From positions 744,001-808,000 of the forward strand of contig CAJIZV010000002.1 in assembly GCA_905181935.1 (NCBI GenBank): DNA of 64,000 nucleotides. The letters run 5' to 3'. This document shows, one piece after another, positions 11,122 to 20,825 of this stretch (its first letter is position 1; each line of letters begins with the position of its first letter). The translations under genes and the position numbers were made by a program. Source of the DNA: an uncultured Amylibacter sp. GTDB lineage: Bacteria; Pseudomonadota; Alphaproteobacteria; Rhodobacterales; Rhodobacteraceae. The notes under the pieces were generated by a model. That model had not been told where the DNA came from. It saw only the letters and a list, made by a program, of their open reading frames with translations, and did not search any database.

Positions 11122-11270
11122 GGAATGCTCCGCTTATCCTAGTTTTAAGGCCATTACTGTATAATGCGCAAGGAGCTAGATGTATTGCCCAAAAAAATAT
11201 TTGGTCTTAAGAAGTATGTATGTTTTCGGTCTTTTTAATTTCCCATGATTAAAATTATATTAGTAAGCTT

Positions 11271-12659
11271 TTAGATTTGAACTGGAATATTTTTAGGCCC
11301 TAGTTCTGTATTAGCCAGTATATCTTTTCGTATCCAAATCACACTTACTACCGCACCAGTTGCAAATTCAAATGTGGCGTTCGGTGCTACAGTAGAAGTG
11401 CCATTAGCAAAAATTAATTGAGCGCCTGTCCGTTCTAATAATGTTTTTGCTATAAATAAACCCAACCCCATTCCTTCATATTCAGGGCGAGCTGGGTCTT
11501 TTTTTGTTTTTTGGCGGCGTAAAAATGGATCGCCTATGCGACCTAAAAAATCATTTGGATATCCCTTGCCATCATCTGCAACTAGTATGCGTATAGTTTC
11601 TTCTGTCCATGTTATGTCAATCCAAACATTATGACGTGCAAAATCTACAGCGTTTTGTACTAAGTTTCGCAGACCATGCAGTATTTCTGGTTGGCGTGGT
11701 AAATTTGGAATACTTCCAATACTTTCAGAGATTGGCACTCCATTAATCATCGTAGTTATTATCTTACCTCGGTTTGTGTGAGGTTCTGCAGCCTCTCTTA
11801 AAACTTCAGTAATAGGTGCTACTTTAAGGTGTAGATCTTCCTTACCCGTACGACCCATATCTCGAAGAATCTCGGATAAGCGAACGGCTTGCTCACGTAT
11901 TAGGCGTGCATCATTGCGTAAATCCTCATTTGAATCGAGCTCTTCCTCTAATTCTGTTGCAACCATCTTTATAGTGGCAAGAGGTGTTCCCATTTCGTGT
12001 GCAGCAGCTGCAACAACACCGCCCAAAACAGTTAACTTATGTTCACGATCTAATGCCATTTGTGTTGCAGCCAAAGCTTGTGACATGGAAAAAGTCTCAA
12101 CTGTTACGCGCCTTGCGTATCCTGATAAAAAAATAAAACCAATCACCAATGCAGTCCAATTTCCCCAAATGAATAAAGGTTGTAAAACTTCTATGGCCCC
12201 ATTTTGAAATGTTAGCGGTAGATGAAAATATGTTAACAATGTTGTTATTATTACTGCATAACCGCCAAGAAATAGTGTTGCATTTAAAGTTAACGCTGTG
12301 GCTGAAATAGTAACGGGTGCAAGTAATAGTAATGAAAACGGATTACTTAGCCCACCAGTAAGGTATAACAGGACACCTAATTGGCTAAGATCAAACAATA
12401 ATGATAAAATTGTTGCCTTTTGTGATAGACGTTTGTTTGTTGGTGATAGAAAGCCAGCTAGCAGGTTAAATAAAATAGACGCACCAATAGCTATAGAACA
12501 ATATCCAAGCTCTAGATTTAAGGTTAAAAAATACTGCGCAGCAACAATAGCAATAATTTGTCCAACAATTGCCATCCACCTTAAAAATATGAGTGTTTGT
12601 AGACGCACCCATTCGCTGCGGACTTGATTTGTAAATAAATTAATCGGTTTTTCGTTCAT
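11271..12659 (-). CDS. regB: Redox-sensing histidine kinase RegB/PrrB-like (redox Cys replaced)
   Basis: Membrane histidine kinase that controls RegA in response to redox state in Rhodobacterales and relatives. The 462-aa protein has about six N-terminal transmembrane segments, the quinone-associated GGLSNPF motif (102-108), the H-box AHEMGTPLATIK with phosphorylated His221, and an ATPase domain with NLVQNAVDF, DDGKGYP and GMGLGLF. In RegB the redox-active cysteine lies 40 residues after the H-box histidine; here that position is Leu261. The only cysteine in the protein is Cys54, in a membrane segment. It is divergent from senC-regA. Family identity is sure; the thiol-sensing mode is not. Confidence 0.9.
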   Translation of the reverse strand: MNEKPINLFTNQVRSEWVRLQTLIFLRWMAIVGQIIAIVAAQYFLTLNLELGYCSIAIGASILFNLLAGFLSPTNKRLSQKATILSLLFDLSQLGVLLYLTGGLSNPFSLLLLAPVTISATALTLNATLFLGGYAVIITTLLTYFHLPLTFQNGAIEVLQPLFIWGNWTALVIGFIFLSGYARRVTVETFSMSQALAATQMALDREHKLTVLGGVVAAAAHEMGTPLATIKMVATELEEELDSNEDLRNDARLIREQAVRLSEILRDMGRTGKEDLHLKVAPITEVLREAAEPHTNRGKIITTMINGVPISESIGSIPNLPRQPEILHGLRNLVQNAVDFARHNVWIDITWTEETIRILVADDGKGYPNDFLGRIGDPFLRRQKTKKDPARPEYEGMGLGLFIAKTLLERTGAQLIFANGTSTVAPNATFEFATGAVVSVIWIRKDILANTELGPKNIPVQI

Positions 12660-12673
12660 AAAGACTTCTTGTC

Positions 12674-12688
12674 TGTGACATCATCACA
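12674..12688. promoter_or_regulatory. Inverted repeat in the regB-senC intergenic region
   Basis: TGTGA-N5-TCACA, a perfect 5-bp inverted repeat in the 91-bp divergent spacer, 14 bp upstream of the regB start. It may be an operator for regB and/or senC. It resembles half-sites of the CRP/FNR family, but the spacer is one base shorter than the usual N6, so no regulator is assigned. Confidence 0.3.
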
Positions 12689-12750
12689 CATTTAATTTTA
12701 TATGTTATAAAGTAGAGCAACACATATCATATGACCAGAACGGAAAAATA

Positions 12751-13350
12751 ATGACAAAATTCTTTGCAGTTTCTTTTTCTTTTATGACAATTATTGCATT
12801 GGCACTAATGGGTTATTTAGTTTTCTGGGGAAATGGGAAGTCATGTGGGACTGCGGTAGTTGCAGGAGGACAAGCTTCAATAGGTGGCCCTTTTGAATTA
12901 ATTGATCAGACAGGTACTGTTGTTAATGAAAAAGATGTAATTGATGGTTTAACATTGATTTATTTTGGATACACATACTGCCCAGATATTTGTCCATTAG
13001 ATACTCAGAGAAATCTAACAGTAATTGATATTTTAGATGAAGAGGGCATCAATATAACACCAGTTTTTATTACGATTGATCCTCTGAGAGATACGATTAA
13101 AGTATTAAATGATTATGCAAGTGTATCACATGAACGATTAGTTGCTTTAACTGGCTCAGTAGAACAAATCAGTGTGGCTTCAAAAGTATACCGTACATAT
13201 TACCGTAAAAATGGAACTGGTGAGGATTATTTGATGGACCACTCTACATTTAGCTATTTAATGGATGAGACTGGGTTTTTACAATTCTTTAGGCGGGATG
13301 TATCGCCAGATGAAGTTGCAAAAACTATTTCATGTTTTTCTAACGTTTGA
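12751..13350 (+). CDS. senC: SCO1/SenC copper chaperone for cytochrome oxidase
   Basis: Membrane-anchored, thioredoxin-fold copper chaperone (PrrC/SenC) involved in CuA assembly of cytochrome c oxidase and possibly in signalling to RegB. The 199-aa protein has an N-terminal membrane anchor at about residues 5-26 and the copper ligands Cys77 and Cys81 (CPDIC) with His164 (LMDHSTF). It stands between divergent regB and downstream regA, the classic regB-senC-regA arrangement of Rhodobacterales. The regA start lies 45 bp after its stop, so the two are likely cotranscribed. Confidence 0.95.
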   Translation: MTKFFAVSFSFMTIIALALMGYLVFWGNGKSCGTAVVAGGQASIGGPFELIDQTGTVVNEKDVIDGLTLIYFGYTYCPDICPLDTQRNLTVIDILDEEGINITPVFITIDPLRDTIKVLNDYASVSHERLVALTGSVEQISVASKVYRTYYRKNGTGEDYLMDHSTFSYLMDETGFLQFFRRDVSPDEVAKTISCFSNV

Positions 13351-13395
13351 CCCAATAAGAAAAACGGACTAAGTAAATATTATTTAGGAATAATC

Positions 13396-13956
13396 ATGCC
13401 AAATATACAAAAAGAATTAAATGAAATTGGGGCAGATAATACGCTCTTAATCTTAGATGATGACGAACCATTTCGCCGAAGGTTAGCGCGTGCGATGGAG
13501 AAAAGAGGGTTTGCACCTACAGCCTTAGAATCTGTGGCGGCCGGACGTGCTTTTTGCACCGCAACGCCACCAGCGTTCGCAGTCATTGACTTACGCTTAG
13601 GTGATGGAAATGGCTTGGATGTAGTAGAAGTGTTACGTGCAAAGCGTCCAGATTCACGTATAATTGTACTTACAGGATACGGTGCAATTGCAACTGCAGT
13701 TGCAGCCGTAAAAATTGGTGCCACAGATTACCTATCAAAACCAGCTGATGCTAATGATGTAACTAATGCCTTATTGGCTAATGAAGGTGATTTACCACCC
13801 CCACCTGAAAACCCAATGTCTGCAGATCGCGTTCGGTGGGAACACATTCAGCGAGTGTATGAGCTGTGTGATCGGAATGTTTCTGAAACGGCCCGTAGAT
13901 TAAGCATGCACCGCCGTACTCTACAACGTATCTTAGCAAAGCGCAGTCCCCGCTAA
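13396..13956 (+). CDS. regA: Response regulator RegA/PrrA
   Basis: Global redox response regulator paired with RegB. The 186-aa protein has an N-terminal receiver (LILDDDEP, phosphoacceptor Asp65 in VIDLRLGDGNG, LTGYGAIATAV, and Lys in YLSKPAD), a proline-rich linker (PPPPENP) and a C-terminal Fis-type helix-turn-helix (about 144-186, VSETARRLSMHRRTLQRIL). Length and architecture match RegA closely. In Rhodobacter hvrA follows regA; here the next gene is an unrelated convergent glutathione S-transferase. Confidence 0.95.
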   Translation: MPNIQKELNEIGADNTLLILDDDEPFRRRLARAMEKRGFAPTALESVAAGRAFCTATPPAFAVIDLRLGDGNGLDVVEVLRAKRPDSRIIVLTGYGAIATAVAAVKIGATDYLSKPADANDVTNALLANEGDLPPPPENPMSADRVRWEHIQRVYELCDRNVSETARRLSMHRRTLQRILAKRSPR

Positions 13957-13975
13957 TATTTTTATAGTTAAACGC

Positions 13976-14584
13976 TTAACATGGGTTAGGGACGGTTTGT
14001 GCAAAGCTATCTCCAGTTGCTAATTCTTCAACAACACGAGAAATTTTTGGATATTTACGCCAATCAAGGTACGACTGAGTGTCAGCCCATAGCAATAGGC
14101 AGGCTAACGCATAGTCACAAACGCTGACCCTTTCGTTGATTAGCCACTTTTTGCAGCGTTCTTCTAGCCAAACTAAAGTATGCTCTATTCGCATGTTATG
14201 GCGTTCGACAATATTAATACCATATGTGTTTTCTTCAGTTTGGCGCAGGCCACTTCGTGTAATCTGGTTGGCCGCCACCATTGCATCACCCATCGCTAAA
14301 ATTGTTAGTAGCATTTGTCGATCGGCCAAGGGATCAAAATCAGGAGCCACTGGGACTACGGTCATTGCAAGTAGTTGTTCTGTAATTTGAGAGGTTGGAA
14401 AAATAGTTTCTCCAACAGTTATCAGAGTTGGTGCTTGGCCTAACGGATTTTTATTAAAAAAATCATCATCTAATGGCCATTCAAGTTTTATAACCTCCAC
14501 AGGCAACTCCCAATCAATTATCAATGTTTGGCATAGCCGCGAAAATGGAGATCCATCTACATAAAATAACTGTGCTGGTTCCAT
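13976..14584 (-). CDS. Glutathione S-transferase family protein
   Basis: A 202-aa protein with an N-terminal thioredoxin-like GST domain (MEPAQLFYVDGSPFSRLCQTLII; cis-Pro in GQAPTLI) and a helical C-terminal domain. The GSPFSR segment occupies the position of the catalytic Ser/Cys of bacterial GSTs. The substrate cannot be inferred. Its start ATG overlaps the stop of the upstream HD-domain gene by one base, so they form a two-gene operon convergent with regA. Confidence 0.75.
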   Translation of the reverse strand: MEPAQLFYVDGSPFSRLCQTLIIDWELPVEVIKLEWPLDDDFFNKNPLGQAPTLITVGETIFPTSQITEQLLAMTVVPVAPDFDPLADRQMLLTILAMGDAMVAANQITRSGLRQTEENTYGINIVERHNMRIEHTLVWLEERCKKWLINERVSVCDYALACLLLWADTQSYLDWRKYPKISRVVEELATGDSFAQTVPNPC

Positions 14585-15180
14585 TAAATCATCTCCATTA
14601 AATCGTTAAAAACTTCTAAAAATTGACCTTTAACCTGCATTGGTGCGTGCGGGCGTAATATAATAGCTGGTAAATCTGATAACATAGGTTTGCCGAAAAG
14701 AGTATTAGCTTCTTTTTCACTAAACCCTGCAATTTGAACTGCTTCTAGCCAAGCAGAAGATGTATCAGCACGTTTTATTTGTTTTTTGATAACATCTGGG
14801 ATTTTTGCTGGTAATCCGAAGCGGAGATGTATTGCTGCCGTAAGGCGTGCATCCATTTCAGCATATCCTGGCCCAACTGCAGATTTAACAGGGCTTATCA
14901 TGTCGCCAATTACATATTCAGGGGCATCATGTAATAGTGCTGCTAAGCGCCATTTGGGGTTAATGTGGGGATTCAAACTGAAAAATAAATGCTCCACAAA
15001 AACTGAATGCTCTGCAACAGAATAGGGATACTTACCGTGCGTTTGTCCATTCCAGCGAGCAACAAAAGATAGGCCATGAGCAATATCTTCTATTTCAATA
15101 TCCATTGGTGATGGATTTAATAAATCAAGGCGTCTGCCAGATAACATGCGCTGCCATGCGCGTGTTTGTGTCTTAGTCAA
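14584..15180 (-). CDS. HD-domain phosphohydrolase (YfbR-like)
   Basis: A 198-aa metal-dependent phosphohydrolase of the HD superfamily. The metal-binding residues are visible in VAEHSVFVEH, LLHDAPEYVIGD and the later Asp in KRADTSSAWLEA. The family includes 5'-deoxynucleotidases such as YfbR, and nucleotide hydrolysis is a reasonable but unproven role. It is divergent from ahcY with a 118-bp spacer and coupled to the downstream GST gene by a 1-bp overlap. Confidence 0.8.
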   Translation of the reverse strand: MTKTQTRAWQRMLSGRRLDLLNPSPMDIEIEDIAHGLSFVARWNGQTHGKYPYSVAEHSVFVEHLFFSLNPHINPKWRLAALLHDAPEYVIGDMISPVKSAVGPGYAEMDARLTAAIHLRFGLPAKIPDVIKKQIKRADTSSAWLEAVQIAGFSEKEANTLFGKPMLSDLPAIILRPHAPMQVKGQFLEVFNDLMEMI

Positions 15181-15298
15181 TATTCTACTCCAATTTGGCT
15201 ATAGTTTTTAAATCCACAGCATTACTTGTCTAATTTAAATACTAATGCTAATTGCATCTCTGAACTCATACAGACACAAACTACAGGAGCCAATCCAG

Positions 15299-16690
15299 AT
15301 GGCAACAGACTATATTGTAAAAGACATCTCGCTTGCAGAATTTGGACGCAAAGAGCTTGATATTGCAGAAACAGAAATGCCTGGACTGATGGCGCTTCGT
15401 GAGGAATTTGGCGAAAGTAAGCCACTTACAGGTTCACGCATTGTGGGCTCTTTACACATGACTATTCAAACAGCTGTATTAATTGAAACGTTAACTGAGC
15501 TAGGTGCGGATGTACGATGGGCATCGTGCAATATTTATTCTACGCAAGACCATGCTGCTGCAGCTATAGCTAAATCAGGTGTACCTGTATTTGCAATTAA
15601 AGGTCAGACACTTGTTGAGCATTGGGATTATTTAGATAAATCTTTCATGTTTGAAGATGGTGCAAATATGATTTTAGACGATGGTGGAGATGCCACACTT
15701 TATGTTCTTTTGGGTGCACGGGTTGAGGCAGGTGAAACTAACTTACTTGATATTCCAACATCAGAAGAAGAAGAAGCAGTCTTTGCTCAAATTAAAAAGC
15801 GTATGGCACAAAGTCCAGGCTGGTTTACAAAAACGCGTGATGAAATCCAAGGTGTTTCAGAAGAAACAACAACAGGTGTTCACCGTTTATATGAATTAAT
15901 GCAAAATGGGCAACTGCCTTTTCCTGCTATCAATGTGAATGACTCTGTTACTAAATCAAAGTTTGATAATAAATATGGCTGCAAGGAATCTTTAGTTGAT
16001 GGTATTCGCCGTGCAACTGACACAATGATGGCTGGCAAAACAGCAGTTGTTTGTGGTTATGGCGATGTAGGCAAAGGTTCAGCAGCATCTTTGCGTGGTG
16101 CGGGTGCGCGGGTTAAGGTTACTGAAATTGATCCAATTTGTGCACTGCAAGCTGCTATGGATGGCTTTGAGGTGACTACATTAGAAGATACTGTCTCTGA
16201 TGCAGATATTTTTGTAACTACAACTGGTAACAAAGATATTATTCGTATTGAGCATATGCGTGCAATGAAAGATATGGCAATCGTTGGAAACATTGGCCAT
16301 TTTGATAATGAGATTCAAGTAGCTAATTTGCGCAACTTAAAAATGACAAACATCAAAGATCAAGTTGATATGTATGAGATGCCGTCTGGTAATCGTATGA
16401 TTCTATTATCACAGGGTCGTTTGTTGAACCTTGGAAATGCCACGGGCCACCCTTCATTTGTAATGTCTGCATCATTTACCAATCAGGTTTTGGCACAAAT
16501 TGAATTGTGGACTAAAGGTGATGAATATAAAAATGAAGTTTATATTCTACCTAAACATCTTGATGAAAAAGTCGCCCGTTTGCACCTTGCAAAAATTGGC
16601 GTCAAGCTAACTGAATTAACAAAAGATCAAGCTGATTATATTGGTGTAACTACCAAGGGGCCATTTAAGCCTGAACATTATCGTTACTAA
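15299..16690 (+). CDS. ahcY: Adenosylhomocysteinase (SAH hydrolase)
   Basis: NAD-dependent hydrolysis of S-adenosylhomocysteine to adenosine and homocysteine, keeping the methyl cycle running. At 463 aa it is the long bacterial form. Visible are [17 protein letters not shown], the NAD-binding [20 protein letters not shown] and the C-terminal KPEHYRY. The ATG at 15299 is chosen over an in-frame ATG at 15245 because AGGAG lies 9 nt upstream and the homology starts there. A strong terminator follows at 16710. No SAH riboswitch was recognised in the leader. Confidence 0.97.
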   Translation: MATDYIVKDISLAEFGRKELDIAETEMPGLMALREEFGESKPLTGSRIVGSLHMTIQTAVLIETLTELGADVRWASCNIYSTQDHAAAAIAKSGVPVFAIKGQTLVEHWDYLDKSFMFEDGANMILDDGGDATLYVLLGARVEAGETNLLDIPTSEEEEAVFAQIKKRMAQSPGWFTKTRDEIQGVSEETTTGVHRLYELMQNGQLPFPAINVNDSVTKSKFDNKYGCKESLVDGIRRATDTMMAGKTAVVCGYGDVGKGSAASLRGAGARVKVTEIDPICALQAAMDGFEVTTLEDTVSDADIFVTTTGNKDIIRIEHMRAMKDMAIVGNIGHFDNEIQVANLRNLKMTNIKDQVDMYEMPSGNRMILLSQGRLLNLGNATGHPSFVMSASFTNQVLAQIELWTKGDEYKNEVYILPKHLDEKVARLHLAKIGVKLTELTKDQADYIGVTTKGPFKPEHYRY

Positions 16691-16709
16691 GTTTTACTAG
16701 ATAACTTTT

Positions 16710-16735
16710 AACGCCCGCAGTAATGCGGGCGTTTT
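16710..16735 (+). terminator. Intrinsic terminator of ahcY
   Basis: A perfect 10-bp G+C-rich stem (16710-16719 with 16724-16733), a GTAA tetraloop and a T-run overlapping the 3' arm, 20 bp after the ahcY stop. It also lies downstream of the convergent gpsA. Confidence 0.93.
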
Positions 16736-16781
16736 GCGTTTAGATAAATGTTAAAATTTAAATTTAAAAATTATTAGACTG

Positions 16782-17753
16782 CTATACCTCTGACTTAAGG
16801 GGACGACCCATTAAGTTACTTAGCGCATCATTTACTGTAGCCTCTCCAGTTAAAACTGCAGCTACTTGAGCGGCAATTGGCATTTCTACATTATACTTTT
16901 TTGCTAATTTAATTGTGGCCAATGCAGTTTCAATACCTTCGACAGTATGGCTAGGTTTTAAATTACCAGATTTTGCTAACTGCTGGCCAAATGAAAAGTT
17001 ACGTGATTGTGAGGATGTACATGACAATGTTAAATCTCCCAAACCCGATAATCCATTCAACGTATCTGATTTTCCACCCATTGCGTGTGATAATCTAGCT
17101 AGCTCAGCAAAACCACGTGTAACTATTGCAGCGCGGGCACTTTCTCCTAAACCTGCACCCACTACAATGCCAGAAGCAATTGCAAATACATTTTTTAATG
17201 CACCGCCTAACTGGACTCCGCGAATATCATTAGACAAATAGAGGCGTAGTGTCTCCGTACTTAATAGGGTTTGTAAAGAAATGCCCAATTGCAAATCATC
17301 AGTCCCCAAAGTTAAAGCTGTTGGCATTCCTTTGGCCAGCTCAATTGCAAAACCTGGTCCACTGAGTGCAGCGTAAGGTGCTGGCCCTAAAAATTCAGTA
17401 GCAATATCAGATTGTAATTTACCAGTACTTGTCTCGATGCCCTTGGAGCAAAAAACAATAGGGCAATTTAAATTTATAAGTTTTAGGTTTTTTAATGTGT
17501 GGCGCAAATGCTGTGCTGGGGTGACCATTAAAAGGGTATCTAAATTTTCTAAATCCTGAAAGTTTGAAGTTGCAAAAATATTTTTGGGTAAAGTAATATT
17601 TGGTAAATAGCGTTCATTCATATTAGTAGAATTAATAGTTTTTATATAATTAGGGTTGCGGCCCCATAAAGTAATATCATTTTTTGCCCGCGCTAAAGTC
17701 GAGGCTAAACCTGTTCCAAATGCACCAGCACCAATTATACCAATTTTACTCAT
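16782..17753 (-). CDS. gpsA: Glycerol-3-phosphate dehydrogenase [NAD(P)+]
   Basis: Reduces dihydroxyacetone phosphate to sn-glycerol-3-phosphate for phospholipid synthesis. The 323-aa protein has the Rossmann motif [13 protein letters not shown] at its N-terminus, [24 protein letters not shown] with the catalytic Lys, and GLSGLGDL. The ATG at 17753 is used because the Rossmann fold begins there; it overlaps the tsaD stop by 4 bp (ATGA), indicating translational coupling. A 20-codon upstream extension is ignored. The tsaD-gpsA order is conserved in many Rhodobacterales. Confidence 0.95.
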   Translation of the reverse strand: MSKIGIIGAGAFGTGLASTLARAKNDITLWGRNPNYIKTINSTNMNERYLPNITLPKNIFATSNFQDLENLDTLLMVTPAQHLRHTLKNLKLINLNCPIVFCSKGIETSTGKLQSDIATEFLGPAPYAALSGPGFAIELAKGMPTALTLGTDDLQLGISLQTLLSTETLRLYLSNDIRGVQLGGALKNVFAIASGIVVGAGLGESARAAIVTRGFAELARLSHAMGGKSDTLNGLSGLGDLTLSCTSSQSRNFSFGQQLAKSGNLKPSHTVEGIETALATIKLAKKYNVEMPIAAQVAAVLTGEATVNDALSNLMGRPLKSEV

Positions 17754-18841
17754 GCTTTTGCCCCTTTTTTCCCTGATCCTAGCATTGGCTTGGCTGTTTG
17801 ATCTATTGGCCATCTTGGCCGCGCAGCTAATGTCATATCATCTCTTGCACCTTTATCATATTGTTCGATACCAGCCCATGCGATCATGGCTGCATTATCA
17901 GTGCAGTACTTCAATGGTGGCGAAAAAAAAGAAAACCCTTCTCTTTGTGCAATCGCTCGTAATTTTTCACCAATCAAACTATTAGCTGCAACACCTCCAG
18001 CTACTGCAAAAGACTTGGTTTTAGAAATATTCTGAAAAGCTACCATCGCACGCCGAGTTTTTTCAGCTAAGGTGTCTGCGACAGCCATTTGAAAGCTAGC
18101 ACATAGGTCATTCCTGTCTTGCTCTGTGATGCCACCTTGTTTTTCTATCAACAAATCACGGGCGCGACGTAGTGCCGTTTTCAAACCTGAAAACGACATA
18201 TCGCAATTAGGTCTATCCAATAAGGGGCGTGGTAGTTTGAAGCGTAATGCATCACCACCTAATGCTGCCTTTTCAACTAAAGGTCCTCCTGGATAACCTA
18301 ATCCTAAAAGTTTTGCAGTTTTGTCAAAGGCCTCACCTGGGGCATCATCAATTGTTCCACCAATACGGCGAAAATTTGTTTCGGAAAGAACAGCTAGAAA
18401 TTGGCAATGTCCACCACTCACTAACAACATTAAATATGGGTATTTTATAGAATCTGTCATGCGTGGTGTTAGAGCATGACCTACTAAATGATTAATGCCT
18501 ATCAGTGGCTTGCCAATCCCAGTAGCTATTCCTTTTGCACACATGACACCACTAACAACGCCACCAATCAAGCCTGGACCAGCAGTGACTGCTATCGCAT
18601 CAATATCAGTTAAATTTACACCTGCATCTAATAATGCGCGCTCCACTGCTATATCTAACTGCTCTGCATGGGCACGTGCTGCAATTTCTGGAACTACTCC
18701 ACCGTAGGCTGAATGTAGTTCATTTTGGCCAACAACTATCGATGACAAAATATTTGCCTGGCCGTCAATGCGACGAACTACAGCTGCGGCTGTGTCGTCG
18801 CAGCTACTTTCTATACCAAGCATAGTAAGTACATCAGTCAT
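17750..18841 (-). CDS. tsaD: tRNA t6A threonylcarbamoyltransferase TsaD
   Basis: Transfers the threonylcarbamoyl group to A37 of tRNA together with TsaB and TsaE. The 363-aa ASKHA-fold protein has [13 protein letters not shown], the metal-binding [34 protein letters not shown] and [10 protein letters not shown]. Translation of gpsA is coupled to its stop. It is divergent from hemD with a 60-bp spacer; in many relatives hemC occupies the position next to it, but no hemC is present here. Confidence 0.96.
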   Translation of the reverse strand: MTDVLTMLGIESSCDDTAAAVVRRIDGQANILSSIVVGQNELHSAYGGVVPEIAARAHAEQLDIAVERALLDAGVNLTDIDAIAVTAGPGLIGGVVSGVMCAKGIATGIGKPLIGINHLVGHALTPRMTDSIKYPYLMLLVSGGHCQFLAVLSETNFRRIGGTIDDAPGEAFDKTAKLLGLGYPGGPLVEKAALGGDALRFKLPRPLLDRPNCDMSFSGLKTALRRARDLLIEKQGGITEQDRNDLCASFQMAVADTLAEKTRRAMVAFQNISKTKSFAVAGGVAANSLIGEKLRAIAQREGFSFFSPPLKYCTDNAAMIAWAGIEQYDKGARDDMTLAARPRWPIDQTAKPMLGSGKKGAKA

Positions 18842-18901
18842 TGTATTTAATCAGCCTTCGTGGTTTTCTTATCCAAATAGCATTGGAACACACAGCAAGC
18901 A

Positions 18902-19576
18902 ATGACACAGAAATCGCCTCTATTGGTTATGATACGGCCTGCAGCGCAATCGCTTCAAACCTTAAAAGTTTTGCAGGATAGATTAGGGCATAAACCAAAC
19001 TTTGTTTTAAACCCGTTAATGATGATAGAAGGTTTGGATATTGATCTACCCTCTAACTTATCAATGCCGTTTATATTTACTTCTCAAAATGCTGTCACTT
19101 TTACTATGCAAAAAACAAGCCAGCGGGGTGGAGTATATTGTGTTGGCCTTAAAGTTTCAGAATTAGCGCAAAAGTATGGCTTTAATGTGATTGAAGTTTT
19201 TGAAACAGCTGAAGAAATGGTAAATGCTGGGTTACCTAAGGGGTGTACCTATCTTAGGGGAAAACATATTTCTGTAGATTTTGCTTCTTATTCTGATGCG
19301 CAGATTAAAGAATATATTTTATATACCCAACAGCCCTTACCACTAATAGAAGCCACTTTGCAGCGAATGCTGAGTGGTTGTATTATCCCAGTATATTCAG
19401 AAAATTTAGCAATTCGCTTGGCTGATTGTTTAGATGGTGAACTGAATAATATAACTGTTGTGTGTATAAGTAATAAAGTAAGTAAATCGCTTAGTTATTT
19501 AAATTTAGGTAATGTAATTACAGTGCCTAAACCCACTAGTGAAGCAATGATTGATGCATTGGTAATGAATTTATAA
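18902..19576 (+). CDS. hemD: Uroporphyrinogen-III synthase (divergent)
   Basis: Probable HemD, which cyclises hydroxymethylbilane to uroporphyrinogen III in haem synthesis. The family is poorly conserved. Supporting signs are the 224-aa length, an N-terminal IRPAAQSLQTLKVLQDRLGH segment, FTSQNAV and YCVGLKVSELAQKYGF resembling conserved HemD positions, and the context tsaD<>hemD-mitofilin-hemY that is typical of alphaproteobacteria. The start ATG is at 18902 without a strong Shine-Dalgarno. The call rests about equally on weak motifs and on synteny. Confidence 0.72.
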   Translation: MTQKSPLLVMIRPAAQSLQTLKVLQDRLGHKPNFVLNPLMMIEGLDIDLPSNLSMPFIFTSQNAVTFTMQKTSQRGGVYCVGLKVSELAQKYGFNVIEVFETAEEMVNAGLPKGCTYLRGKHISVDFASYSDAQIKEYILYTQQPLPLIEATLQRMLSGCIIPVYSENLAIRLADCLDGELNNITVVCISNKVSKSLSYLNLGNVITVPKPTSEAMIDALVMNL

Positions 19577-19600
19577 ACCTGCAAAAAGCATAAAAAAATA

Positions 19601-19628
19601 TTGAACCTTTATTTGTGCAATTTAATAT
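19601..19628 (+). promoter_or_regulatory. Possible sigma-70 promoter for the mitofilin-hemY pair
   Basis: TTGAAC, a 16-bp spacer and TAATAT lie 40 bp upstream of the next start codon. The match is reasonable, but the surroundings are very AT-rich, so chance is a real alternative. Confidence 0.35.
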
Positions 19629-19667
19629 TTAGATATATAATATAGATAATATTGGAAGTTAAACAAA

Positions 19668-20816
19668 ATGGTAAAAAAATCTGTTATTAAGTCTAAGCAA
19701 GAGATAAGTGCAGATATGGTAGATGAAAACTTAAAAGTTGAAACCGTTGTTGTAGAAAAAAAAATAACAAAAATAAATTTTTCTCGCTATGTAGTTGGAA
19801 TTATTTTTTTGTTGTTTGTAGGTGGATTTATTGCATTATTTTTTGGACCAAAATTAGCTCCAATTATGCCTGCTGGTATGGCGCCGATTGCTAAATTCAT
19901 ATCACAAGGTGAAGCATCTTTGAGTGAGAAACTCGAAAAACTAAATTATGACTTAAGTAAACGATTAAGTCTTTTAGAAAATGCTGAATACCCAGATTTT
20001 AATAAAGAGCTTAAAAAATTAAGTATTGTGCTAAATTCACAAATCATGATTTTATCTGATCGTATTTCCATAATAGATGATCAAGACATTAGTGCTAGCC
20101 TCAGTAATATTAAGTTGCGTGTTTCTGAATTAAGCACACAGATAGATAACCTGAGCTATGCTTCAATAGATATGCTTACTCAAGAGAGTAAAGCAGGGAT
20201 ACGTGACCATGAGTTAGTCCTCATTAGATTAAAGTCTGAGATTAAAACATTATCATCTAAGCAGGATTTATTAACTCAACGTATAAATGAAATGACTTTT
20301 ACTAAAATTGTCCCAAATGTAAAAAATATAATTATACCAGATACTGACCAAATAATTGCTATTGATGAAATAAAAAGTGCTTTAAAATTAGGCAGTGAGT
20401 TTGTGGATGCTTTAGCTGCTTTGTCAAAGACAGGAGTTGAGGTTCCTACAGGATTGAATGAGGCAAGAAATGGTGTAGCCACTTTATCTCTTTTAAAAGC
20501 TAACTTTCCAGCTGCAGCTCGTGCTGGCTTAAAAGCATCAATAAAACAAGACTCATCACCTGGGCTGACAGGTAAAATAATGGGATTTTTGAAATCTCAA
20601 GTTACTATCCGTTCTTTAGATTCTCAAGAAGGAGCATCTACTGATGCTGTTCTCTCGCGCATACAAGTAGCTCTAAATAATGATAATTTGACTGGTGTTC
20701 TTTTTCAAGAAAACGATTTGGATGAACCTACAAGGCTAGCTATGAATAGCTGGTTATTAGCTGTAAAAAAACGACAAGCTGCATTAGATGCAGTTGCAAA
20801 TCTTTTGATAAATTAG
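19668..20816 (+). CDS. Mitofilin-domain inner-membrane protein (COG4223-like)
   Basis: A 382-aa bacterial relative of mitochondrial Mic60/mitofilin. The short Lys/Glu-rich cytoplasmic N-terminus is followed by one transmembrane helix (about residues 44-67, VVGIIFLLFVGGFIALFF), a long coiled coil (about 80-200) and a helical C-terminal mitofilin domain with LKLGSEFVDALAAL and RAGLKASIK. Such proteins shape inner membranes in alphaproteobacteria. It sits between hemD and hemY as in related genomes. A GGAAG Shine-Dalgarno precedes the ATG. Confidence 0.82.
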   Translation: MVKKSVIKSKQEISADMVDENLKVETVVVEKKITKINFSRYVVGIIFLLFVGGFIALFFGPKLAPIMPAGMAPIAKFISQGEASLSEKLEKLNYDLSKRLSLLENAEYPDFNKELKKLSIVLNSQIMILSDRISIIDDQDISASLSNIKLRVSELSTQIDNLSYASIDMLTQESKAGIRDHELVLIRLKSEIKTLSSKQDLLTQRINEMTFTKIVPNVKNIIIPDTDQIIAIDEIKSALKLGSEFVDALAALSKTGVEVPTGLNEARNGVATLSLLKANFPAAARAGLKASIKQDSSPGLTGKIMGFLKSQVTIRSLDSQEGASTDAVLSRIQVALNNDNLTGVLFQENDLDEPTRLAMNSWLLAVKKRQAALDAVANLLIN

Positions 20817-20825
20817 GGAACCTTT

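Noticed and set aside
12674..12688. Consensus CRP site in the regB-senC spacer
   Set aside because: The spacer between half-sites is 5, not 6, bp, so it is kept only as an unassigned inverted repeat.
15181..15298. Possible SAH or SAM/SAH riboswitch in the ahcY leader
   Set aside because: The 118-bp leader lacks the conserved core and pseudoknot pairing I know for these classes; only a normal Shine-Dalgarno is evident.
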